From: Legionella donaldsonii | GTDB taxonomy: Bacteria > Pseudomonadota > Gammaproteobacteria > Legionellales > Legionellaceae | Length of the DNA stretch: 64,000 nt | Direction of reading: 5' to 3' | Assembly: GCF_900452385.1 (NCBI RefSeq) | Contig: NZ_UGOA01000001.1 | Span: 1 to 64,000 of the forward strand | Shown here: positions 11,449-19,240 of the stretch, in pieces | Numbering within the stretch: position 1 is the stretch's first letter | Layout: every line of letters begins with the position of its first letter | Notes under the pieces: model-generated | The model's database searches: none | The model's input: only the letters and a program-made list of their open reading frames with translations | Told to the model about the DNA's origin: nothing | Translations under genes and position numbers: made by a program

Positions 11449-11459
11449 AAAGGAGGTGA
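11449..11459 (+). promoter_or_regulatory. Full-length Shine-Dalgarno sequence deciding the lpxA start
   Basis: AAAGGAGGTGA complements the 16S rRNA anti-SD along its whole length. The AGGAGG core ends seven bases before a GTG at 11464 and 13 bases before the next ATG at 11470, which favours the GTG as the true start. Confidence 0.7.
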
Positions 11460-11463
11460 CACC

Positions 11464-12294
11464 GTGCTTATGAGTCCGTTAGATCAGGCACATCATCGTG
11501 ACAATGTTGTGGTTATGTATCCTAAAATTCACCCAACAGCACTTGTTTCACGTCATGCACAGATTGCGGCAGATGTTGAGATCGGCCCTTACACAATTAT
11601 CGGTGATCATGTCTGTATCGATGAGGGTACAAGTATTGGTGCCCACGTGGTCATTGAAGGTTGGACTGCCATTGGTAAGCGAAATCAGATTTACCATGGT
11701 GCGATAGTCGGTAATGTTCCCCAAGATCTAAAATTTAATGGAGAAAAAAGTAAACTGACTATCGGTGATGACAATATCATTCGTGAATATGCCACGATTA
11801 GTCGCGGTACAACAGGTGGTGGCGGCGAAACTCGTATCGGTAACAATAATTTGATTATGTCTTATGTGCATGTGGCTCATGATGTGCACATAGGTGCTCA
11901 TAATGTTCTAGCCCATGCTGCAGGAATTGGTGGTCACGTTATTATGGAGGACTGGGTGACGATTGGTGCTTTGAGCGGCATTCATCAATTTGTCAAACTT
12001 GGACGTTTGGCCATGATCGGCGCCAATAGCATGATAGCGAAAGATGTGCCGCCTTATGCGCTAGTAAAAGGGAATCCAGCAAAATGTTATGGGGTTAATT
12101 TTACCCGGTTACGACGAAATGATTTTACGTCAGAAGAGCGTATGCAAATTCAACGGGCTTATAAAATTCTTTATAACTCGGGGTTAACTTTAAACGAAGC
12201 CATTGAACTAATGGAGCAGGAATTACCTAACAGTGAACATATCGACTATTTGCTGCAATTCCTGCGTCATGCCAATCGGGGAATTTACCGTTGA
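11464..12294 (+). CDS. lpxA: Acyl-ACP:UDP-N-acetylglucosamine O-acyltransferase LpxA
   Basis: LpxA catalyses the first step of lipid A synthesis, 3-O-acylation of UDP-GlcNAc, as a trimeric left-handed beta-helix. Hexapeptide repeats run from about residue 20 to 200. The catalytic-histidine region SYVHVAHDVHIGAHNV lies near residue 138, with QDLKFNGEKSKL before it. A C-terminal helical bundle follows (ERMQIQRAYKILYNSGL). The protein is 276 residues with an N-terminal extension of about 17 before MYPKIHPTA; homologues usually start there. The strong ribosome site nevertheless selects the upstream GTG. lpxD follows after eight bases. Legionella genomes often carry more than one lpxA, so this may be a paralogue with its own chain-length preference. 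Confidence 0.95.
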   Translation: MLMSPLDQAHHRDNVVVMYPKIHPTALVSRHAQIAADVEIGPYTIIGDHVCIDEGTSIGAHVVIEGWTAIGKRNQIYHGAIVGNVPQDLKFNGEKSKLTIGDDNIIREYATISRGTTGGGGETRIGNNNLIMSYVHVAHDVHIGAHNVLAHAAGIGGHVIMEDWVTIGALSGIHQFVKLGRLAMIGANSMIAKDVPPYALVKGNPAKCYGVNFTRLRRNDFTSEERMQIQRAYKILYNSGLTLNEAIELMEQELPNSEHIDYLLQFLRHANRGIYR

Positions 12295-12302
12295 TAGGTT
12301 AA

Positions 12303-13379
12303 ATGACTCCCCTGGAAGAGAACCAGTTTATGAGATGTAAAAAATTGAATGGAGATTGTAAAGCTTTAACTCTTGAGGAGTTAGCAACCATTTCTGGTGC
12401 ACAACTTTTTAATATTCAAGCTGGGGACTCTTCCTTTGTGGTACAGGGATTGGCCTCATTAAGCGAAGCCAATGAAACGCAACTTTGTGTTTTGCACCAT
12501 AAAAAATACCTGCATGCTTTGAAAAACTCTGCAGCTGGGGCGTGTATTATTTCGCCGGCCTATGTTGCTTTAGCACCAAAGACTATGCGTTTACTTGTCC
12601 ATGAGAATCCTTACAAAGCCTATGCTTTGATTGCCCAAGCACTTTATTTGCCTAATGATGAGAAAAAGGGGTTTATCTCAGAGAAGGCTTATATTTCTGC
12701 TACTGCCACTATTGGCGAAGAATGTATCGTTGAACCTGGTGCTTATATTGGTGAGCAAGTGGTTATTGGTAAAGGCTCTAAAATAGGGGTCAACACGTAT
12801 ATTGGTGATGGGGTTGTAATCGGTAAAGCGTGTCTTATTGAAAATAATGTCAGTATTGCTAATGCCATCATAGGAAACAAAACGATCATTTATCCTGGGG
12901 CAAGGATAGGTCAGGATGGATTCGGTTTTGCCAGTGATAGAGACGGGCATTATAAGATTCCTCATTTAGGCCGGGTCATTATCGGAAATGACGTTGAAAT
13001 AGGCGCAAATACCTGCATTGATCGTGGCTCTCTCAATGATACAGTCATTGAGGATCTCTGTAGATTCGATAATTTGGTGCAAATTGGGCACAATGCAAAA
13101 ATTGGTAAAGGCTCCGTTCTGGTTGCTCAGGTAGGTGTCGCTGGCAGTACCGAGTTAGGTCAGTTCGTGACCCTGGCCGGGCAGGTTGCAGTTATTGGCC
13201 ATTTGAAGATAGGTGATGGTGCAACTATCTTTGCAAAAAGTTTAGTAACCAAAAATGTTGAGCCGGGGGCAAAGATGGCCGGATATCCCGCTGTGCCTTT
13301 ATGGAGTTGGCACCGGCAGGTTGCTTTTTTAAAAAAGTTAGTAAACTTAAAAAAACCATCCAGGCAAACGGATTACTAG
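12303..13379 (+). CDS. lpxD: UDP-3-O-acyl-glucosamine N-acyltransferase LpxD
   Basis: LpxD adds the N-linked hydroxyacyl chain to UDP-3-O-acyl-GlcN, the third lipid A step. The protein has an N-terminal uridine-binding domain (about 20-115), hexapeptide beta-helix repeats (about 115-325) with the catalytic-His segment NLVQIGHNAKIGKGS near 257, and a C-terminal helix. IGQDGFGFA near 202 is a family signature. The annotated ATG at 12303 has little ribosome site; Met10, preceded by GGAAGAG, is an alternative start. It lies immediately after lpxA. The pairing lpxA-lpxD without fabZ or lpxB resembles a dedicated second acyltransferase set and not the standard lpxD-fabZ-lpxA-lpxB cluster. Confidence 0.95.
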   Translation: MTPLEENQFMRCKKLNGDCKALTLEELATISGAQLFNIQAGDSSFVVQGLASLSEANETQLCVLHHKKYLHALKNSAAGACIISPAYVALAPKTMRLLVHENPYKAYALIAQALYLPNDEKKGFISEKAYISATATIGEECIVEPGAYIGEQVVIGKGSKIGVNTYIGDGVVIGKACLIENNVSIANAIIGNKTIIYPGARIGQDGFGFASDRDGHYKIPHLGRVIIGNDVEIGANTCIDRGSLNDTVIEDLCRFDNLVQIGHNAKIGKGSVLVAQVGVAGSTELGQFVTLAGQVAVIGHLKIGDGATIFAKSLVTKNVEPGAKMAGYPAVPLWSWHRQVAFLKKLVNLKKPSRQTDY

Positions 13380-13383
13380 ATTT

Positions 13384-14262
13384 ATGGAAGTCAAAATGAT
13401 TGAAATAAAAAAGGAATTTGATAAGCCGCAAGTCAGTTGGACAGGTCGCTTTCTTTATTATTTTCTCCCCTATAAAAAAAAGGTGGTCGTAAAGAATATT
13501 GAGTTGGTTTTCCAACGCACACTAAACCATAAAGAAAAAAAACGTATGGCAATGGCCTACTATTCACACCTTGTGCGTTCTTTTAAGGAAATTATCCTGT
13601 TTCCTTTTATGCAGAAGCGTTTGCAAGAGCAGTTTGAAATGCATGGTGTTGAGCATCTTATAACCGCCATTGAAAAGCAAAAGGGGGTACTCCTGCTGTG
13701 TACTCATCTTGGCAATTGTGAAATTGGCCCACTAATCTCTTTTCCTAAGCTTAAAATACTTAATAGTCAAATCCACTGTATTCGCAAGGCCTTAAAAATC
13801 AAATGGCTCGAAAAAATCTTATTTCAGCGCTATCAAAAGGGGGGAGTAAAAATTATCCCTAATAAAGGTGCGATGCATCAGGTACGTAAGGTTCTTGGGG
13901 CGAATGGAATTATTTTTTTTGTCATGGATCAACAAGGGCGTAAAAATGTAAGAACAAAAGTTATGGTCGATTTCTTTGGCCATAAAACGGGTAGCTATCG
14001 TAGTCTGGCTACCTTGGTCCGGCGCACGGGTGCTGCGGTGATTCCAGTCGCTTTCTACCGTCTCGGTAAAATCAAGCATATAGCCGAATTTTATCCGGAG
14101 GTCGAATGGCAAGAATATTCAGACAAAAATGAGGCTATCAATCATAATACACAGATTTATAATGAGGTTTTAGAAAAAATAATAATGCGTCGCCCGGAGC
14201 AATGGATTTGGCCTTATAAGCGTTGGAATTATAAAAACTTAAAAAATAGCCATGGTACTTAA
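13384..14262 (+). CDS. LpxL/HtrB-type lipid A late acyltransferase (copy 1)
   Basis: The protein belongs to the Kdo-dependent lauroyl/myristoyl acyltransferase family. The HX4E catalytic motif is present as His108-LGNC-Glu113. It is followed by typical MDQQGRKNVRTKVMVDFFG (near 180) and GSYRSLATLVRRTGAAVIPVAF, and ends with the family's RPEQWIWPYKRWN. Late acyltransferases add secondary acyl chains to lipid A at the inner membrane. The N-terminus is amphipathic and lacks a strong transmembrane helix. It follows lpxD by four bases and is directly followed by a second copy, so lpxA-lpxD-lpxL-lpxL looks like one operon. Chain length and position of acylation cannot be predicted. Confidence 0.92.
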   Translation: MEVKMIEIKKEFDKPQVSWTGRFLYYFLPYKKKVVVKNIELVFQRTLNHKEKKRMAMAYYSHLVRSFKEIILFPFMQKRLQEQFEMHGVEHLITAIEKQKGVLLLCTHLGNCEIGPLISFPKLKILNSQIHCIRKALKIKWLEKILFQRYQKGGVKIIPNKGAMHQVRKVLGANGIIFFVMDQQGRKNVRTKVMVDFFGHKTGSYRSLATLVRRTGAAVIPVAFYRLGKIKHIAEFYPEVEWQEYSDKNEAINHNTQIYNEVLEKIIMRRPEQWIWPYKRWNYKNLKNSHGT

Positions 14263-14264
14263 GA

Positions 14265-15110
14265 ATGGTAGAAATAGGAAAAGATCCTGGTCAGTTGCCT
14301 GTCAGTTTAGCGGGTTATTTTCTTTATTATTGCCTTCCTATTAGAAGAAAAATTGTAAGACAAAATATTGATTTGGTATTTCAGCAAACCCTTTCAATAA
14401 AAGAAAAAAAGCGGTTGGCCTTGGCCTTTTATGCCCATCTCGCAAAGATTATTAAGGAAGTATTCTTTCTATTATCCTTTCAAAGTAGGACTCAATTGGA
14501 AGGAAAAATTGAAATTCGTGGTATTAACCATTTGTTAGAGGCAGCCAAGCAACAAAAGGGTATTCTCCTATTGACGGGGCACTTGGGTAGTTGGGAGTTT
14601 ACCCCCGTTATAGGGCTTCAAACTATTCCCGGCTTTAAAGGGGAATTCTATGTTATTCGCAAAAAGATAAAGAATAAATTTCTAGAAAATCTTTTGTTTC
14701 GACGTTGGCATAAAAATGGTCTGAAAGTGATTGACAAAAAAGGGGGGCTTCGCAAAATTTATCGGGCGTTGGCAGCAAACCACGCCGTACTTTTTCCGAT
14801 GGATCAGCATGGGCCTCTTGAGAGCAAGCAGGGGATTGCCGTGGAATTTTTTACAAAAGAAGCCGGTACATACCGCAGTCTGGCCTCTTTGGCACATCGA
14901 AGTGGTGCGCCTGTTGTCCCTTTGGCTTGTTCCCGCCTGAAGAATGGGAAGCATGTCCTGGAATTCTATCCGCAATTGGAATGGTTGCAATATACAGTAC
15001 CGGAAGAGGCTATCTATTATAATACCCGACTTTATAATCAGATTTTGGAGAAACTCATTTTGATTCATCCTGAACAGTGGTTATGGTCGCATAGACGCTG
15101 GAAACTGTAA
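14265..15110 (+). CDS. LpxL/HtrB-type lipid A late acyltransferase (copy 2)
   Basis: This is a tandem paralogue of the preceding gene with the same layout: HX4E as His106-LGSW-Glu111, FPMDQHGPLESKQG near residue 177, GTYRSLASLAHRSGAPVVPLA, and terminal HPEQWLWSHRRWK. It starts with an ATG two bases after the upstream stop, so translation is probably coupled. Divergence between the two copies is substantial (only scattered identity), so the duplication is old and the enzymes probably transfer different acyl groups or to different positions. The gene converges with the glycosyltransferase at 15133. Confidence 0.92.
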   Translation: MVEIGKDPGQLPVSLAGYFLYYCLPIRRKIVRQNIDLVFQQTLSIKEKKRLALAFYAHLAKIIKEVFFLLSFQSRTQLEGKIEIRGINHLLEAAKQQKGILLLTGHLGSWEFTPVIGLQTIPGFKGEFYVIRKKIKNKFLENLLFRRWHKNGLKVIDKKGGLRKIYRALAANHAVLFPMDQHGPLESKQGIAVEFFTKEAGTYRSLASLAHRSGAPVVPLACSRLKNGKHVLEFYPQLEWLQYTVPEEAIYYNTRLYNQILEKLILIHPEQWLWSHRRWKL

Positions 15111-15132
15111 TCCAACTCATGCTAGCTGTTTC

Positions 15133-15870
15133 TCAATACCAATACTCCTCAATCCAACTAACGGGAAGAACCTTACGATACCATTTACCACTTTTGCCAA
15201 GAACTGCTTCATGTGGATTGGGCTTGCCATGAAAAACAATGACTTTGGCTTCTTTTGGCAATTGTGCCTGCCTGTAAAAATTGCTGGGAAATGATGGCAG
15301 GCAATGACGTTTAAAGCTTTGACACCATCCAAGAGGCCAATAACTTAATTTACCTTGTTTGGCGATAAACTGAGTACAGTACTCTTGTTCATTACGGACT
15401 TTTTTAAGCCCATAAGGAGCCCTTTGCAAGGATTCCAAGAGATCTTGATGTTGGCCTATCGTAAATTTAAAGACAGAGGTATTCCCGGTTCCATCCGATT
15501 TATCCCATTCCCTTATGACTAAAAAATCTCCCTCAACTGTAAAAAAATCATCTAAATTGCCTACGATAACAATATCTAAATCAAGAAATAAGGTTTCTCC
15601 TTCCAAATCATAGAGAGGGTTGGCAAAACAGGTTAATTTTAACCAGCCATGTTGTAAGGTCCATTTTTTCCGTTGATCAAAATCAGAAAAACCAACCAGG
15701 GGAATTGGTTTTATTTCCACTTCCTGGCGAATATCACTGCTATCATCGGTTAGACAAATAAAGCGAAAAGGGCGTCTTAGATTACGCTTAACCATTGAAT
15801 ACAGAACATTTACATAGTTTGCACTGTATTTCTGCCCCCATTTAATACACAAAATATTAACAGGCTTCAT
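15133..15870 (-). CDS. DxD-type glycosyltransferase
   Basis: The 245-residue form starting at the ATG at 15870 begins KPVNILCIKWGQKYSANYV. It contains a nucleotide-sugar/metal motif FLDLDIVIVGNLDDFF near residue 91 and WKL-type GT-A features such as GNTSVFKF. This pattern fits GT8-like or related LPS glycosyltransferases, acting on a nucleotide-sugar donor in the cytoplasm. An upstream in-frame ATG at 15921 would add 17 residues; neither start has a clear ribosome site. The gene is divergent from the Kdo kinase at 16032, which supports a role in the LPS core. Donor and acceptor are unknown. Confidence 0.75.
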   Translation of the reverse strand: MKPVNILCIKWGQKYSANYVNVLYSMVKRNLRRPFRFICLTDDSSDIRQEVEIKPIPLVGFSDFDQRKKWTLQHGWLKLTCFANPLYDLEGETLFLDLDIVIVGNLDDFFTVEGDFLVIREWDKSDGTGNTSVFKFTIGQHQDLLESLQRAPYGLKKVRNEQEYCTQFIAKQGKLSYWPLGWCQSFKRHCLPSFPSNFYRQAQLPKEAKVIVFHGKPNPHEAVLGKSGKWYRKVLPVSWIEEYWY

Positions 15871-16031
15871 TTTTTCAGGCCAACAGGTTATGAAAATAAT
15901 GCTCTTATCGCTTATTTCCATTGATTAGGCAAGTGCAAACACGTAACACGTATTTAAAATATTTACTTGCCGGAACGAAGGTGCAATTATGATGGCCAAA
16001 ATCAGTCTGTTTTACTTATAGATGTTTGCCA

Positions 16032-16775
16032 ATGATGAGTGTGCAGTACGCCGATCCGCTAATGATGAAACAATCTAACGCTACAATGCTGGTGTGTGAG
16101 GAATTTGTCGATAAAATAAACCCCCTTTGGTTTCAGCCCTCTTTTTGGGGTAAAAATGCCTTGCCGATAATGGCTGGTGGACGGGGTATGGCGTGGTTTA
16201 TTGCGCGACCAGAAGGTGACTGGGTTTTACGCCTTTATGGTCGTGGCGGATTAGTCGTGCATATTACCAAGAGAGCCCATTTATTTCTTAATCAGTATTT
16301 CGTTCGCGCTTTTCGTGAATTGCGTCTTCTGACCAAACTCCATCAGGCAGGTCTGAACGTACCTAGGCCGATTGCAGCGGCCTATCGGAAAGTGGCCTAT
16401 GGCTGGTATCACGCTGAAATTATTATTGAGCGTGTTCCTCACGCCAAGTCTTTTGCCCAACACTTAGGAAGCCCTAACGGGAAATTATGGTTTGAAGTAG
16501 GCCGCCTTATTCGCCAGTTCCATGACTATGGTGTTTATCATGCCGATTTAAATTGCCATAACATTTTGATTTCAGAATCAGGAGTTTATCTAATTGATTT
16601 TGATAAGGGGCGATTTAGGAGAGGGCAGTCATGGAAAAAAAGTAATTTGCAAAGACTAAGACACTCGATTGAGAAATTATCAAACACGGATTTAAATCAT
16701 TCGCCTCGACTAAGAAGTCTCTGGCAAATGTTACTTTCAGGCTATGACGCTGGTGAATCTGGTGTTAGTCAGTAA
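16032..16775 (+). CDS. kdkA: 3-deoxy-D-manno-octulosonic acid kinase
   Basis: KdkA phosphorylates Kdo at position 4 in the LPS inner core, important in Kdo-only cores. Family motifs, numbered from the upstream in-frame TTG at 16026, include GGRGMAWFI near 51, VLRLYGRGGLV near 67, the catalytic loop YHADLNCHNILI near 171 and the metal motif LIDFDKGR near 189. That TTG two codons upstream is less likely than ATG at 16032 or 16035. Length is 247. It sits divergent from a glycosyltransferase and closes the envelope block that begins with another kinase-like gene at 7207. A soluble, membrane-peripheral enzyme is expected. Confidence 0.9.
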   Translation: MMSVQYADPLMMKQSNATMLVCEEFVDKINPLWFQPSFWGKNALPIMAGGRGMAWFIARPEGDWVLRLYGRGGLVVHITKRAHLFLNQYFVRAFRELRLLTKLHQAGLNVPRPIAAAYRKVAYGWYHAEIIIERVPHAKSFAQHLGSPNGKLWFEVGRLIRQFHDYGVYHADLNCHNILISESGVYLIDFDKGRFRRGQSWKKSNLQRLRHSIEKLSNTDLNHSPRLRSLWQMLLSGYDAGESGVSQ

Positions 16776-16898
16776 ACCCGTTAGCCGCGATCCCTTTAAG
16801 CCATTTCCCTGCAAATTTTGCCCTTATAGAAACCTGCTTATTAGTTTAAAGAAAAGAGGAGATATGAATGGTTGGTCTGTATATGGGGTAGATAAGAT

Positions 16899-16922
16899 AA
16901 AAAAAAGCCGCATCCTTGCGGC
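16899..16922 (-). terminator. Intrinsic terminator of the CsrA-binding sRNA
   Basis: On the minus strand a perfect GCCGC stem (plus one further base pair) closes an AAGGAT-containing loop and is followed by eight T residues. It is a textbook Rho-independent terminator. The loop itself contains a GGA, as in CsrB/RsmZ-family RNAs. Confidence 0.93.
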
Positions 16923-16989
16923 GAAGCACGTCCAGTGTGCTGGTCCATTTAATCGACATCCTGTCAGACTGTCCATGTCGTTCCTTATG
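16899..16989 (-). ncRNA. RsmY/RsmZ-class CsrA-sequestering small RNA
   Basis: On the minus strand a ~91-base transcript can be drawn from a good promoter to a strong terminator. It contains six GGA triplets in contexts AAGGAAC, ATGGACA, CAGGATG, ATGGACC, CTGGACG and AAGGATG. Several are presented in hairpin loops: GACAT/ATGTC arms enclose two, GCAC/GTGC arms enclose one, and the terminator loop holds another. Dense GGA in loops is the hallmark of RNAs that titrate CsrA. A near-perfect LetA box lies about 65 bases upstream of the predicted start. In Legionella such RNAs relieve CsrA repression on entry to the transmissive phase. It lies downstream of the membrane-protein gene at 17108, in the same orientation. 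The transcript start is inferred, not observed. Confidence 0.85.
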
Positions 16990-16995
16990 TGATCA

Positions 16996-17024
16996 AGTAT
17001 AGGCGCGTCCCGAGAGTATGTCAT
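16996..17024 (-). promoter_or_regulatory. Sigma-70 promoter of the CsrA-binding sRNA
   Basis: On the minus strand ATGACA (17019-17024) and TATACT (16996-17001) are spaced by exactly 17 bases. Each differs from consensus at one position. The predicted start falls near 16989. Confidence 0.8.
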
Positions 17025-17045
17025 GGTGGAATTTGCTGGGTGATT

Positions 17046-17063
17046 TGTAAGAAATATCTTAAA
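17046..17063. promoter_or_regulatory. LetA (GacA-type) binding box
   Basis: TGTAAG-AAATAT-CTTAAA matches the GacA/UvrY/LetA pattern TGTAAG-N6-CTTACA at 11 of 12 fixed positions. Its core TAAGAAATATCTTA matches the Legionella LetA-box pattern TNAGAAATTTCTNA at all but one position. Its centre is about 65 bases upstream of the predicted sRNA start, the usual activating distance. Confidence 0.85.
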
Positions 17064-17107
17064 GGAATAACGATATTATCTGGATGTTATCTTTAATTCC
17101 GGGTTCT

Positions 17108-17746
17108 TTATGGGGATGGTCCTTTGCGCTTGGCGCATTCCACATCTGCCGAATCCGCATACCCTCCAAGAGATCGTAAACAGTTCAATAAGGGAGCAAA
17201 AAAGCGTAAGCCTTTTGAATAATGAGAAGACGGTTCTTCTTCCTTAGCATGGTCAAGAGGCTTCCTCCCGGATGGTTGGTAAAGAGATTCTTCTATTGGA
17301 GCAAGTTGATGGTAGCTATGTTCAACCGGCGCTTCAACAACAGGCTCGGGAGAGATAAGATTCACAATCTGTTCTGCTGTCCAAAAAGCCCCGGATAAAG
17401 CCAATATAGGAATTGATAATACCGTGACCAAGGCGCCAACGACCACCCCGAATGCGGCTACCGGTAGCGCTGCTAAGGGAATCAATAGCAGTGTTAAGCC
17501 CAGTGAAGTAAACAAGGGAGTATTTCCTCGTTTTCTAAATTCTTCTATAGAGATAGACACTGTCGGGAAAAGCCAGTCAGTAATTTTTTCCGAGAGGTAA
17601 GAGCCTGATAAAATAGAGCCACCTAAAACAAGCAATGGCGAAAAGAGAATTACGGCTGCCAGGGTAAGGGCAATCAGTGCAAAGCTCATGAGCGCAGCGA
17701 CAGGAAGGAATAGAACGGTTAACAATGCAATAAATACATTTTTCAT
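17108..17746 (-). CDS. Hydrophobic membrane protein of unknown function
   Basis: The 212-residue protein is strongly hydrophobic in its first two thirds. Residues 1-50 form one or two membrane segments, and about 78-125 form further segments rich in Leu, Ala and Val. The C-terminal third is polar, with Pro/Glu-rich stretches and a basic end. No family was recognised. It lies between the putative effector at 17852 and the sRNA, all on the minus strand. A lineage-specific protein or secretion substrate is possible, but the sequence gives no direct proof. Confidence 0.7.
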   Translation of the reverse strand: MKNVFIALLTVLFLPVAALMSFALIALTLAAVILFSPLLVLGGSILSGSYLSEKITDWLFPTVSISIEEFRKRGNTPLFTSLGLTLLLIPLAALPVAAFGVVVGALVTVLSIPILALSGAFWTAEQIVNLISPEPVVEAPVEHSYHQLAPIEESLYQPSGRKPLDHAKEEEPSSHYSKGLRFFAPLLNCLRSLGGYADSADVECAKRKGPSP

Positions 17747-17851
17747 CGTTTCTCTGGCATTCGTTACACTAATTGTTCAATAGGATACCATATTTTTCGT
17801 TTAAAAGGGAACTGCTCTACAAGGCAGGGCAGCTCCAGGAACTCTTGTTCG

Positions 17852-18784
17852 TCACTGAAATGGCGTGGGCGAAGAGAGCTGTGATTCGGTATGAGCGATT
17901 TCCATGTCTGTTTCTGATGGAGTTCGATTTCTTCTCCGTGCCTCTTCTGCATACCTATTATTAAAATTGGCTCCAATAGAAACAGGTGCAGTCACTGTCT
18001 CTTGGCGACGACTTTCAGCAAATCCACTAAAGGAAGAACTTAGTCCTCTAAATAAACCAGCGGTATCATGACTCATTCTTGTTAATCCTTCTAAATGTCT
18101 GCCAATTTGGGAAAGCTCCCCTCGTGGTGCCATGGCTAATTTTTTAGCGATACTTTCTGTTTTTGATGCCAAGTGACGAGTTACCAAGACATGGAATTTA
18201 TGGAACAAATCAACATTAAACTCCGGGCTTTTTAATAGTTCGGAAGGTGTTTCCCCTTTTAATAAGTCGAGTTGCCGTCTTAATAGTAAAGCCTGCCCCA
18301 TTGTTTCCAAAAAGGGTGTATTGCAAAATGCTGAACGCAGTTTAGTCATTAATTCATGTTCTTGCTCTTGCGGCAGGTTATCCACTAAAGAACTAGCCAG
18401 CAAAGTAGAATGTTGGTTAACCAGCGTATGGCTTAAAAGCTGGAATTGGTTAAATAGGTCGGTGTTAAAACTGTCTAAAAGCAGTGTGTGTGCCTGGGGA
18501 GTGGCAGGCTCGCTCAGTGCTTCAATAAGTGTGCGTATTTGCAATGCCTGTGTCGTTAGGGTGTGAATGGCAGTAATTGGTTCTAAACGTTCAAGCTTGG
18601 ATTTAAACGTATTAAGTTCATCAGCTGGGCATTGCAAAACCATTGTTGTCACTAAATGAAGTTTTTCCTTGCGCGATAATTGCGCTAACCCCTCACTACT
18701 TGCCGACATTGAAGCGAAATCAGTAACTAGGCGCTCATAAGGTCGGTCCATTTTTAGCAATTCTTCCCTGGAATAGTTAGGCAT
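17852..18784 (-). CDS. Putative Dot/Icm effector, positional equivalent of RavA
   Basis: This 310-residue, mostly helical, soluble protein has no recognised domain. An internal repetition is visible: the segment around TPQAHTLLLDSFNTDLFNQFQLLSHTL (near residues 94-120) resembles PSELLKSPEFNVDLFHKFHVLVTRHL (near 179-204). This suggests a duplicated helical unit of about 85 residues. The C-terminus is polar with spaced Glu residues, compatible with a Dot/Icm signal. It is divergent from hfq; in L. pneumophila the effector gene ravA occupies that position. Homology to RavA was not verified and rests on location. Confidence 0.72.
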   Translation of the reverse strand: MPNYSREELLKMDRPYERLVTDFASMSASSEGLAQLSRKEKLHLVTTMVLQCPADELNTFKSKLERLEPITAIHTLTTQALQIRTLIEALSEPATPQAHTLLLDSFNTDLFNQFQLLSHTLVNQHSTLLASSLVDNLPQEQEHELMTKLRSAFCNTPFLETMGQALLLRRQLDLLKGETPSELLKSPEFNVDLFHKFHVLVTRHLASKTESIAKKLAMAPRGELSQIGRHLEGLTRMSHDTAGLFRGLSSSFSGFAESRRQETVTAPVSIGANFNNRYAEEARRRNRTPSETDMEIAHTESQLSSPTPFQ

Positions 18785-18972
18785 TTAAATCTCTCCTTAT
18801 TAATGGTGCAGCAGATGTTGTATTGGTACTGGGACAACCTTTGTTATAGTAACGAAAACCAGGGTGGATGCAACGCGATCATATCGTTGCTGCAAAACCT
18901 TAAAGTTTTATTGTGAAATGACGACTATACTAATGAACGTGGTTGCCTGAAAATAATAATAAGGAGTGGGCA

Positions 18973-19218
18973 ATGTCTAAAAATCATCTTCTACAAGATC
19001 CTTTCTTAAATGCATTACGTAAGGAAAAGGTTCCGGTCTCTGTGTTTTTGGTTAATGGTATTAAATTACATGGTATTGTTGATTCTTTCGATCAATATGT
19101 TGTGATGCTGAAAAACTCGGTGACGCAAATGGTATACAAACATGCCATTTCAACCGTAGTTCCCTCACGTTTGGTGAATTTTTCTGCTGGTGAGGAAGAG
19201 GGAAATATGGCAGACTAA
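18973..19218 (+). CDS. hfq: RNA chaperone Hfq
   Basis: Hfq is the hexameric Sm-like chaperone that pairs sRNAs with mRNAs. The sequence has the Sm1 motif [30 protein letters not shown] and the Sm2 motif [12 protein letters not shown], with a short acidic tail. The ATG at 18973 follows AAGGAG by six bases; an upstream TTG at 18943 would add ten residues but lacks support. At 81 residues it matches Legionella Hfq closely. hflX follows 22 bases after the stop, the conserved hfq-hflX order. In Legionella hfq takes part in the growth-phase cascade that also includes LetA and CsrA, whose sRNA lies 2 kb away. Confidence 0.98.
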   Translation: MSKNHLLQDPFLNALRKEKVPVSVFLVNGIKLHGIVDSFDQYVVMLKNSVTQMVYKHAISTVVPSRLVNFSAGEEEGNMAD

Positions 19219-19240
19219 AAGTTCTTCTTTTTACCGGAAA

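Noticed and set aside
16744-16992. 82-codon plus-strand frame across the sRNA
   Set aside because: It lies antisense to a well-formed promoter-sRNA-terminator unit and has no support as protein.
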